From assembly GCA_013368315.1 (NCBI GenBank), contig JAACJM010000361.1, forward strand, positions 1-64,000: a stretch of DNA of 64,000 bases. Reading direction: 5' to 3'. This DNA comes from Tetrapyrgos nigripes (lineage: Eukaryota; Basidiomycota; Agaricomycetes; Agaricales; Campanellaceae). The translations under genes and the position numbers were made by a program. How positions within the stretch are numbered: position 1 is the first letter of the stretch; every line of letters starts with the position of its first letter. Below, piece by piece: positions 10,452-19,989 of the stretch. The notes beneath the pieces were generated by a model. It saw only the letters and a program-made list of their open reading frames with translations, had not been told where the DNA came from and ran no database searches.

Positions 10452-12536
10452 ATGGAACGTGATCCAGAACGCGATGTAAAGGCCCAGAGCCTATCAGAGA
10501 TGGAGGCTAGCACTCCTGGAACTGCAGCAGTCCTGCCTGAAGGTGGTTTGAAAGCATGGCTTACTGTCACAGGAGGGTGAGTCCTTTCTTGTCCCAGTTG
10601 AGCTTGGCCAAGGATGCTGATTCACTTGTAGTTGGTTCATCCTATTTGCGACTTTTGGGTATACTGTTCTTCAATGCAGATGGTCTTATTGGTGCTAATA
10701 AATGCCATCCGCAGGTACTTGTACTCCTTTGGAGTCTACCAAGGTAGGATTCCTCCACCCTAGTAGGTGTCAACCTGGTCACTGACATTGCTTGCTCTCA
10801 AATGGCAGACTTCTATGTACGAGAGTATCTCACCAACCATAGCACAAGCAGTATTGCGTAAGAATATCTCCCTCATTCATTATAGGAGGTTTTCAATAAT
10901 CCTCCACTAGATGGATAGGAAGCTTTCAGCTTATGATGCCCTTTGCGATGGGCATCATCTCTGGCAAGATTTTTGACAATGGTGGATTCTATGCTGTACA
11001 GACTGTAGGATGTTTGTTGTTCACATTTTCGTGTGTAGTCCCTGTTGGTTACTTTCAACAATGTACTAAGGGTATGTGCTGCTATCCACTACAGACTATT
11101 TATGCTTTCCCTTGCAAAGCCATTCCAATATTATCAGGTGCGTAAGTTATCAATTGCTTTTCAGCACTATTTCTCACTTTCTTCCAGATTTTCTTAAGTC
11201 AAGGTGTCGGCATGGGACTCGGACTAGGTCTTACATATACCCCAACCATGGCCATCATGACACACTACTTCAAACGCCGGCGAGGCTTAGCAACTGGTAT
11301 TGCCCTCACCGGTTGTTCTATCGGTGCTGTTGTATTCCCCATCAGTGAGTCCTTACAATGGTTCCAGTTTACCTTGTAATGATGACTTGCCATTTCAGTG
11401 CTCAAGTAAGGCTCGCTCATTAAACCTCATAGTCTCCGTTCATTGACAACTCGTTACAGCCAGCTTATTCCGAGGATCGGCTTTGGTCCAGCCGTCCGAG
11501 CCACTGCTTACATTGTCCTTGGCTGCGTAATTATTGGACTTGCCCTCATGAGGACCCAATATGCCCCAAAAAGAAACGTCAAGCCAGCTAACATCAAGTC
11601 ATTCTTTTCGGATATTTCTTACATGTCCACCGTAGTCGGGTACGTACTCGTTACTTGCCTGAAGTATGTGATGCCCAATCTAAGGGATCACACAGAGCCT
11701 TGATTACAACCTTTGGCTTCTACTTCCCTAGTACGTTGCATTGTTGACAACTGGCTGTTTTCTGAATTCATTCTACAGTCATCTTTCTACAGCTCTACTC
11801 AGTGCAGCATCAAATCGACGATAATCTTGCGTTCTACACAGTAAGTCGTTTGGTTCTTCTATGATCATTTTGTATTCTGACGCTCTGTTTGGTTGTTCAC
11901 GGTCAGATTGCGATCATGAATGGTACCAGTGTCATAGGAAGGATCATTGGAAACCACCTTGCTGATTTATACGGTCCATTCAACATTCAAGTCCCATGCA
12001 CCATTATTACTGGGGCAACAATTTGGGCCGTATTAGGAGTGTACGTAATCTTCTTCCTTGCTTCTTGATCCTAAGTATCTCTGCTCAAGTTTGACTTGGC
12101 TTGTAGTCATGGCAAAGCCTCGCTAATTGTCGTCAGTATCTTGTACGGTATCGCCTCTGGTGCTTGGCTTTCACTGGCATTCCTCGTCTTGGCATCTCTG
12201 GCTCAGGATGCTAGTGAAGTGGGGTAAGAATCCTCTTTTTAATATTTTCATCTCTATTCAACTGATAACGTTCCCAGAGCTCGAGTTGGCCTTGCGCTCG
12301 CTCTAAGTAGTTTTGGTTCACTTGGGGCTGCCCCTGTCCAAGGATCACTGCTCGGTAAAGATTTTGACTGGATCAAACCTATATCATTCTCAGCAGTAAG
12401 TGACTCCTCATGAGTGACATAGACAGTGTATATCATGCTAATGTGCATCTGGAAGATGATGACTATTGGAGGAGCCTTATTTTTCTTCATTACGCGAATG
12501 CTACAGGCTAAAAGGTTGAATAAACAGAAGGTTTGA
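10452..12536 (+). CDS. MFS transporter, fungal monocarboxylate-permease-like
   Basis: Twelve-helix major facilitator of the fungal monocarboxylate-transporter type, expected in the plasma membrane. Transport is not proven and substrate cannot be inferred. Fifteen exons give about 427 aa: 10452-10576, 10632-10658, 10715-10743, 10809-10857, 10911-11030, 11095-11137, 11188-11344, 11399-11405, 11460-11639, 11696-11730, 11779-11840, 11907-12040, 12107-12223, 12278-12395 and 12456-12536. All phases close. Motifs: GGLKAWLTV before helix 1; FGYLYSFGVYQDFY in helix 1; SQGVGMGLGLGLTYTP in helix 4; HYFKRRRGLATGIA in the helix 4-5 loop; DLYGPFN near helix 8; a short Lys/Arg tail. The 7-nt exon supplies part of the conserved FPIMLNQL turn. 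The gene appears intact. Confidence 0.88.
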
Positions 12537-13256
12537 GCTGTTTGATCCAGAAAGCTCACAGAGGCGGACGGCGAGATGGAGTATGGGTCTTTATGCTTAG
12601 CGCAATTTTTATTGAAAATCTCTACCAAAATGTGTAAGACTGCGTTGGTAGTAAGAAGCGCATGACATTCAGCTCATTGCTGTCACAAATCCAACATCAA
12701 GTGGTAAAACCCATGCATTTTGATGTATTATCTACTTCAACTTGTAATCTGTAATGAACCGCGGGTTCGGTTCGGGTTCAGGAGACTCTAAGATGATTAA
12801 GTAGTGAGAAAGGTACTTGATCAAGGCAAGCTTTCGCGTGACTGAGAAATACCAGGGTCTCGAGCACTTTGATGAGCACACCGGTGTCAATCAAGGCCAA
12901 GAAACAGCACAATGTCGGAAAAAATGCAATTGCCGAATCAGGCCTTACCTGGGCTGATGTGGCCTGATGAATCCATCAGCGAAACGCCCCAGTGGTCAGA
13001 GGGATAAGGACGAAAAAGTCCTGATAAGCATGATCATACTGGTCAGGATGACCGAACTGAGAAGGCCTGAGCAGTGGATGGCAGAGCAATATCCAAAAGC
13101 AATTTACCCACTTCCCCTCTACACGTACCGCGTTCACCGGTATCGACTTCAATTCGCACCGGTCGTATTAGAGTCAAGAGTACATGTGTATACATAAGGA
13201 TTACTAGTATTGAAAGTAATGAAGGGTCTACACTAATGAAGATATATATAGGGTAA
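12537..13256. other. Intergenic stretch with an interspersed repeat copy
   Basis: About 12830-13080 is related to the opposite strand of 19430-19605: shared blocks GCAAGCTT(T/G)CG, then GTCrGAAAAArTGCAATTG, then ATCAGGCCT. The rest has no recognisable gene. Confidence 0.5.
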
Positions 13257-14506
13257 CGGTAGAATGAATTTTGCGTTTACACCTCGCGTTTATGTAAACG
13301 CTTAGCGTTTACCTTGCGTCTCACGGTAAACGCGTGCGTCTACACTGTATATGGCACCTAGATTTTTGCGTCCAGGTGCGTCCACCAGAGTCCGTGCATC
13401 CAGTCGATCTGTCCAGTGGGTCCAGTGGCTGTGTTAATCCTAATTTTACCGAATACTCCTCGCTGTGTATTCTTGCTTATCACCCGTACTTTTGATTATT
13501 TCTGGCATGTTGTACTGGTTTGATATCTTCAAGCTGCGTTTCTGAGGCTATAGAGCTCAAGCCCTTATCTTAGCTACCCGCGGGTAGCTATAACTTTCTA
13601 AATCACACAAAATGTACTGAAAGTAATAATAATATACAGGGTATTTCACGGCATAAAATACATACTAGCTAGCTAGCCTAGTTGTCTCAGTAGGTCATCT
13701 TCAGATTTGTCAGATAATATCCCTCGGAATCCGCTAAGAGCAACAACTTCATTCGAGACGCGTGGGAAAGTTGTCGGATGTTGCGGCTATCGCAGCCATT
13801 TTATGATGGCTAAGTTGTGGAAAATGACAGTGCGTAAACGCTATGTAAACGCAAATGTAAACGCAAGTGGAACGTCATGTAAACGCAAAGTAAACGCTAG
13901 CGTCTACAATTTGCGTTGATGTAGACGCTAGCGTTTACTTTGCGTTTACTTTGCGTTTACACGTGCGTTTACCGCGCGTCTCGCGTTTCAAAATTTGCGT
14001 TTACATCAACGCTTTGCGTTCACATTGATGTGTTGTGTTTACAACAATTTTTGAAAGTTTGAGTAATAATAAAGTATATTTGATGGAATTTTGATCAGCA
14101 TATACTTGGTTCAAGAGTGTTTCTTGCTTATATCTGAAAATCTAAAGCTACAAGTCTGAAGTCACTAGCTTGGGAGTGAAGTCTGTACATTATACACATG
14201 ATATAATACTGGGATGGCTTTCTGGAACACTAAGAACCCATTTCTAAGTTGTATTTAGATGCAAGGCTATGTTTGAGACAGGTCAAATCAAAAAGGATAT
14301 TTACTGATTAGATTCTACATAAGTAACTACTTATTAATTTCAGGTTGGCCATCTTCAATCAGTCTACCTTGGCCTGGATGATATGAAATGCACGATGTAA
14401 ACGCAAAAGTGAGCCAAGTGTAAACGCAAAACGCAAAAATGTAGACGCTCGCGTTTACGTGCGTTTACATGAAACGCACGGTGTAAACGCAAAATTACAT
14501 AGACCG
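13257..14506. mobile_element. 1.25-kb non-autonomous, MULE-like element with GTAAACGC arrays
   Basis: The ends are inverted: both start CGGT and then share AATTTTGCGTTTACACC and a second GCGTTT block. They are flanked by a direct 10-bp duplication TATAGGGTAA (13247-13256 and 14507-14516). A 9-11 bp duplication is typical of Mutator-like elements. The motif GTAAACGC / GCGTTTAC is repeated dozens of times in both orientations, in clusters at both ends and around 13830-14030. Subterminal motif arrays of this kind are usually transposase-binding sites. There is no transposase ORF, so movement would need a partner elsewhere. Confidence 0.7.
13879..13949. repeat. Perfect 30-bp inverted repeat (hairpin) with 11-nt spacer
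   Basis: 13879-13908 is the exact reverse complement of 13920-13949. The arms contain AAAGTAAACGCTAGCGTCTA, and the spacer is ATTTGCGTTGA. It sits in the central motif cluster of the MULE-like element and could extrude a cruciform. Confidence 0.85.
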
Positions 14507-14516
14507 TATAGGGTAA

Positions 14517-15659
14517 TGGAGCAACTTGCACTGAGCGCGTAAGTAAACAATTAGTTGTTTATTACTTGACATCTGGGCAAAAGCTACGTCATCTTAACGA
14601 TTTTGATTGTGTAGAGCTCATGGGGACCTTCCAATTTTGTTAGGCTGAGCTCTCCCGTTGTGTCCAATACCTGAATCCAGACTGCCAGGCCTCTCCTCAG
14701 TTGCATATACCGACTACGGCCTACTCTTTGCATGGAACCTTCCGTTTGGATACTCGGAACGCTTCTCTTTGATTTCCATTCGCCCGGTCTCAGCTCTCCT
14801 TTAGGTAAACACTTGTTCCTTCTTCGATGCTTTCCCAATTTGGGAAGGCAGTTTGGGATTTACCCCTACAACAAATCTCCTCTTCAGAACTCTACCAATC
14901 TCAAGGAAACAGAGGATTTGTGAAAGCTACTTCCTCAACCCATAGGATACCGACATTGTTTGCACAACCACCAAGGTCACTCCGGATGAATTGAATTGGG
15001 CAGTCTTGGCGAACGAAATATTGTAGAGGACTTCGATGATTGATTAGGGCTCCTAACGGATCGGATCATCCGGCGATCATCCGCGGATGGGCAGTCGGAT
15101 TTCGGATGCGGATTGGGACTTTTAGACCACCCATCCGAACAGATTACCATCCGACAATCCGAGGATCATCCGCGGATTGGGTAGGGGCGTGGGAATTGGT
15201 CTGTGGCTGAGAAAATTAAGAACGGCGGGTGAGGTGGAGGGTTCTTAGGTGCTCTCGGACTTTTCCGAGCAGCCACATGGCCAGCAGCGCCAAAGAAAAG
15301 TACGTTTTAAACTGGGGCAAAAGGCCATCGCTTCGCGTGGCAAGTTACGAGGCCCTTTCACGTAGTCTAATTTCTCAGGTTATGCAGGTGAACTGTGTTG
15401 AACTTCCTGGTGTCTTTGACACTATTCCATGAGTGACTCTTCAAGCGCTCAGTAATATCTTACTCACCTCTTGGAGCTATCTTACTCATACTCGTAGATA
15501 CTTACTCATACATAGTTATAGAAGTAGAACATTCTAGAATGTATTGTAGTAGGTATAAAAGGGACTCGAAGAGATCACGTCAACGCAGCTTGAGTTCTAC
15601 GAGTAATGATGCCCGTGCTGATGCCATTTTTGGCAAGATCAAGTGGGACACGAGACTGC
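14517..15659. other. Non-coding region with an ATCCG-rich block and an LTR-like promoter stretch
   Basis: 15050-15185 is a patchwork of GGATCATCCG/CGGATTGGG words. Its segment ending GGATTGGGACTTTTAGACCA recurs at about 19330-19372. 15400-15659 is AT-rich with a TATA box (GTATAAAAGG, about 15553) and could be an LTR fragment. A minus-strand open frame at 14584-14838 (84 codons) cannot be tied to any family, so I do not call it a gene. Confidence 0.4.
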
Positions 15660-16073
15660 TGTCAAGAACGTTGTCACTTAGCAAATAACCACCCAAGTCA
15701 CGTGATGAACAAGATGGATTAACAAGATTACAATGAGACGAGAGAGAGAGAATAGTGGGAACGAGTAACAGATGAGTAGCTGACTATGCTCGACACTGCA
15801 CTGTACTGGGAGCGGAGTGGAGACGAAGTGAACAGACTAAAGAACTAACTACAAGCCCCTTGGTATATATGTGAAAGAAGTGAATTGAGAATAAGTGAAT
15901 AGGTGAGAATGTCCATGGAGATAGGAATCAGAGGAGATAAATGATGTACATGTCAGATCAAGTGATGGTAACCGTAGACAAGGAAGATGATGATGGGAAT
16001 ATGAGAGAAATGAATAGTAGTCCGTGGAGTTAAGAAATGAATAGGGAGGTGAATAGAGCGGCGATTTGTGACA
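15660..16073 (-). mobile_element. Solo LTR of a Ty3-type retrotransposon
   Basis: On the minus strand it starts TGTCACAAATCG and ends GTTCTTGACA. It is flanked by a perfect 5-bp target duplication ACTGC (15655-15659 and 16074-16078). It aligns along its length with the LTRs at 43815-44313 and 51071-51587: shared TGTCACgAATCG start, CTCTGATTCCTATCTCCATG middle, CACTTCGTCTCC and the GTGACTTGGGTGGTTATT-like end. It is therefore a diverged relative of that family, reduced by LTR-LTR recombination to a single 414-bp LTR. Confidence 0.88.
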
Positions 16074-16365
16074 ACTGCTGTAGGCTCTGCAGAGGTAGAA
16101 GGATGATATCAATCGCAGACAGATGTTGAAAGAAGGATGCTGAAGAGGATATTTTAGTCGCAAAGTGTGAAGATCCAGGATATGAATAAGTCACTGGTAA
16201 GGCTTTGTATACCTATTTTCCTTGTGATGCTATCGGTTGGATCAGGACGATATGTAAAGGAAGGAAGGTTATAATACACCACTGTAAATCTTACCTTCTT
16301 CGATGCCAATCCTAGTAATAGATCCGAAAAGACATCCCTATCCCATGGCACCCCATGACGTGGGG
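16074..16365. other. Short intergenic stretch
   Basis: No recognisable feature between the solo LTR and the next terminal inverted repeat. Confidence 0.35.
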
Positions 16366-18835
16366 GCTTTATAAAATCCATGGCGTAACCATGCAAACCA
16401 TTTTATAAAAGCTGTGGTTCAACCATAGGCACTTCTATAAAACTTACCGCCAAAATAACCAGAGCTATCCATAGTACACAATGCTCAGGCCTCAAGGTCT
16501 CAAGGAGAATCAGGTCATGTACCAGTGAGGTCCACGACTCTGGACCAAGGTCCATGTGTTGCGTTCTTACTCCAAAATTGCAATCCACAATATGTTGCAT
16601 GTTCTTACTTAAATTACAGTACATTATTGTCTTGTAACTACACTGTAAGCTGTACAAATGCAAATGTCTTATCTTCTAATTTAATAGCGCTTTCACCAGC
16701 AAGGAAATTGGCAGGCAGCTTCTCCCACCTAGTCCTACATATACAATTGTCCATCATCCTCAGTCTCACATGCACATCACGTTGATACTCAGCATACACT
16801 TTACGCTCCTCTGCACACTCTGCAAACAAACTAAGACCTTCAACATCACCACTAGACCAAAGTTTCACCTCATATTCCAAACCGGGATGTGGGCCACTGC
16901 GTATTTTTTTGTAAATTGTCAGAGAATGAGAGTGGAGTCATGTGCCAGGGCTGACCGCAGAGCTGGGTGTGGAACGCTCTTGACCCTTGAGTAAGGAGTC
17001 CGAGTCTGGCAGAAAGATTGAGAGAAGGGAAAGGTGGAGAGCAGAGAGTAGAGGAAGGAGCAGTGTTGACAGGAAACTGACAGGGAACCATGACGTGTCC
17101 ACACCATACGTCAGCATCACGTGAATGTTGCACGTGCGCGAAGTTCGAACGTGTTATGCGTCTGCTATATGGTCCATCTTGTTTTCTACTACATGATTTT
17201 TTAGAGGAGATTTACTTGGGCTAAAGTCATTGTAAGGTACTACTTCCCCAATAATCTGAACCACAGCGGGCACCATGACGAAATTTTGTATGATCAAAAT
17301 TCGGAGTGTATGATTGAAATTTGGGTGTCCTCTTTACAGATTCCCCCCGGTTGAGCCGTACTTCTCCAGAAATTTCTTTCATGAAAAAGACTGTCCCGTT
17401 GTGTGTGAAAGTAATTACAGCAATAGTAGATACATACCTCAGGAGAATTCTGATTGTGTATGATCAAAAATCAGTTGTATGACTGAAATTCAATTTCTGA
17501 CCCACCTTTGCACACTCAGAGCATGGTTATGCTCTTCTATGGTGTATCAGTATTGCATGAGACCTCAACATGTGGTGTAGGGATCATAGAGGCATCATGA
17601 TTCTACATAGTAAATCAGTACTAAGTACTTAGAGGCACAGTGTGGTACAGGCCATATTCTGGTCCCATTTGCACATAGTGAGCTGTCCAAATGAAAGCAT
17701 TTCCAAATATTAATCAAACAGAAACCTTGCTGAAGTAGATCTCATGAGATCTTGCAGGTTGTATTCAGAATTTTCTGTCCCTTTACTCATGCTGTCCCTA
17801 TCATTTCGTTATGAATCATGTAACAACTGTGTGGTGTTTCAACTTTTTGCATGGCGTATACTCCCTTCGTGTTTTGTCTGGTAAGATGACTGGACAGTAT
17901 TCAATCCTTGGTATGTACAGTGACTTGAGGCCTCGACATAATCAACCACATGTACTGTACGAACAGCGCTAGAGTCCTAGAATTGGAATTTTGCTCATAC
18001 AGGGTCTATTTTGATCATACACCAGCTCGTACTGTGGACCTTAAATGCACTGTTTCTTGCTCTCAGCATTGGAAATGAATGAAGCATTATAAAATAATCA
18101 CCATACTGTACGCAAATGGTACCGATATTTCAATTCTGAACAAATTTCGATCATACAACAGTAATTTTGGTCATACACAGTCATACAACATTGATTGCAC
18201 TGGACATTGAGTGCACGATGTCTTGCTCTCGGAATTGCAAATTTATGAAGCATATCCTCATTATGCACGGAAATAGCATCGGCATAGGCATTTTGAAGGG
18301 AATTTTGGTCATACAACATAAATTGCACTGGATCTTGAATGCACAATTTCTTACCCTTGGAGTTGCGAATCAGCGGAGCATAGTATAATAATCATTATTT
18401 CCCAGAGAAATAGGATCAGTACTAGGATTTAGAAGGAATTTTGGTCAGGTGGCAGTACCCAGCCAAAAGCCTCGCATTAAAATATCAGAGAAAAAGAGGA
18501 GTATGCCAGCAATATAGAGCGCAAACAACGAAATCCCCAACTGAAAAGCGACGAGGCGAGCTGATGACAGGAGGAGATGCTGTGCTGCCCTGTGGCATTT
18601 GCCGTGGAACAAGTGGATATTGGCATTGCTGCAACGTTGCTGCTTTCTGAAATGGGAAATGGGCGATGGACCAGTGACGCTGGGGTTGTGAGAAGAGGTT
18701 CAGGAGATGCTGGGTTTTTAAAAAATCGCGTGCGAGTGGAGTGCTTTATAAAAGTGCCTATGGTTGATCCATTGGTTTTATAAAACGTCTTGCATGGTTA
18801 GCCCAGGCAATTTTTATATACTTTTATAAAAAATG
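16366..18835. mobile_element. 2.5-kb TIR element with TTTTATAAAA-rich ends
   Basis: 16366-16445 and about 18741-18835 are imperfect inverted repeats. They share TAACCATGCAA, then TTTTATAAAA, then TCAACCATAGGCACTT, then TATAAA. The interior has no recognisable transposase. An open stretch at 16638-16880 on the minus strand has amphipathic, charged sequence but no known family. The word TTTTGGTCATACAAC and its complement recur between 17280 and 18440. Superfamily undetermined and no convincing target duplication. Confidence 0.55.
18018..18440 (+). repeat. Three diverged tandem units inside the 2.5-kb element
   Basis: A block of the form TGCAC..TgTCTTGCTCTcrG.ATTG followed by GAAGCAT/GAGCAT occurs with TGCAC at 18046, 18212 and 18340. 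Each unit except the first is preceded by TTTTGGTCATACA-type sequence. Units differ in length (166 and 128 bp apart). Confidence 0.6.
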
Positions 18836-19024
18836 TGTGTTATAGCCTGCCCATGGAGATTGCAGAAGGGAGGGAACATCGGTGGAAGTGGGAGGGAAGA
18901 ACTTCAAGAAGGGTGTTAAGCAGACTGATTTGACATGCCAGCATGATGTGGTTATTGACATCAACGGTCATGGTCCTTGGATCTGGTCCAGACTGAGTCT
19001 GGACATTCTGGTTGTCAGGAAGGG

Positions 19025-19125
19025 CAAAGACTGGCTGTGGCAACGAAAAGGGGTGGGAGTTTGAGGTTGTGGTAAAATTTTCGAGGTTGACATAAGTTAA
19101 CTCGGCCTTTAAGAGGCCTCGTAAT
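19025..19125 (-). repeat. Interspersed palindromic repeat, copy 2
   Basis: Reverse-complement relative of 1300-1400. It reads, on the minus strand, GAGGCCTCTTAAAGGCCGAG, then TTAACTTATGTC, then AAATTTTACCAC, then CCCACCCCTTTTCGT. No coding role seen. Confidence 0.6.
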
Positions 19126-19429
19126 TCTCTGGCACTACTGCAGCAGCGTGTGAATTGACACCTTGACATGCTGATATTTTCTTAGACGGTTGGAGATAGT
19201 CAGTACTTGAAAATGTTGTGTCCTTCGGGCATACAGCTCACGTAGGTGTAAAAGAAACAACAAAAAGAATTCACTTTAAAGTTTTTAACGTGAGATAAGG
19301 CCCCTGCAGCAAGTACTGTTACTTTCAGCATACAATCCATCTGCTGGATGTGGATTGGGACTTTTGGACCATGCATATATATATACATCATGGCATAGTC
19401 TATCATTGCATTTGTAAATTTGTACTGGT

Positions 19430-19605
19430 ATTAGATGAATCTGACCAGTTGCAAACCTTGGCCCTATCAGAGGTGATTTGGTCTGACGAGCTCTGATTCG
19501 ACATGACCACTTACCTGGGCAACCTGATCACGCAGTCAGGCCTGATCAGACAATTGCACTTTTTCTGACAAATAAGCAAGCTTGCGTGTTGCTAGACTCG
19601 AACCA
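19430..19605 (-). repeat. Interspersed repeat related to 12830-13080
   Basis: The minus strand carries ACGCAAGCTTGC, GTCAGAAAAAGTGCAATTG and ATCAGGCCTGA in the same order as the plus strand at 12830-12960. Probably two copies of one small non-autonomous element. Confidence 0.5.
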
Positions 19606-19989
19606 CTCTTTTGCAAGGTTTGATGAAAAGTCGATCAAACTGCTTGGCAAAGCAACTGGAAGATAATCCAGCACTTTTTTGAGGTCACAGAAAAAGCACG
19701 TGCTTCTTTTGACTGTCACTGTTTTCCAAAAATTGAAATATGTATGTCATGTAAAGATACAGAAGGACTCATATTATAGGGGCTTGTCTCACTTTACCCT
19801 CTTACTCCTCTTCAATATCGTGAAATGTACAGGAAGAAAGGCAAGGATAGTGAAGAGAAGGCTTATATAGCCCCTGGCTCTGCACATTCCAGTGCTAGAA
19901 GGCACAGTGTTTGAGTTTCCAAGCAACAGGGTCTGGAGACAGCATCAGGCTCCCAACCAATGGAAACACCTTCACTCCCGCGTGGAGGC

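Noticed and set aside
12254..12628. 124-codon minus-strand open frame
   Set aside because: Antisense shadow of the last MFS exons.
14584..14838. 84-codon minus-strand open frame with basic start
   Set aside because: No family, no neighbours, no exon context; kept only as a note.
15849..16163. 104-codon open frame on the minus strand
   Set aside because: It lies inside the solo LTR and its Ser/Tyr-rich product reflects the T/C-rich LTR strand.
16525..17133. Overlapping open frames on both strands in the 2.5-kb TIR element
   Set aside because: No recognisable domain and low-complexity composition; not enough to call a transposase.
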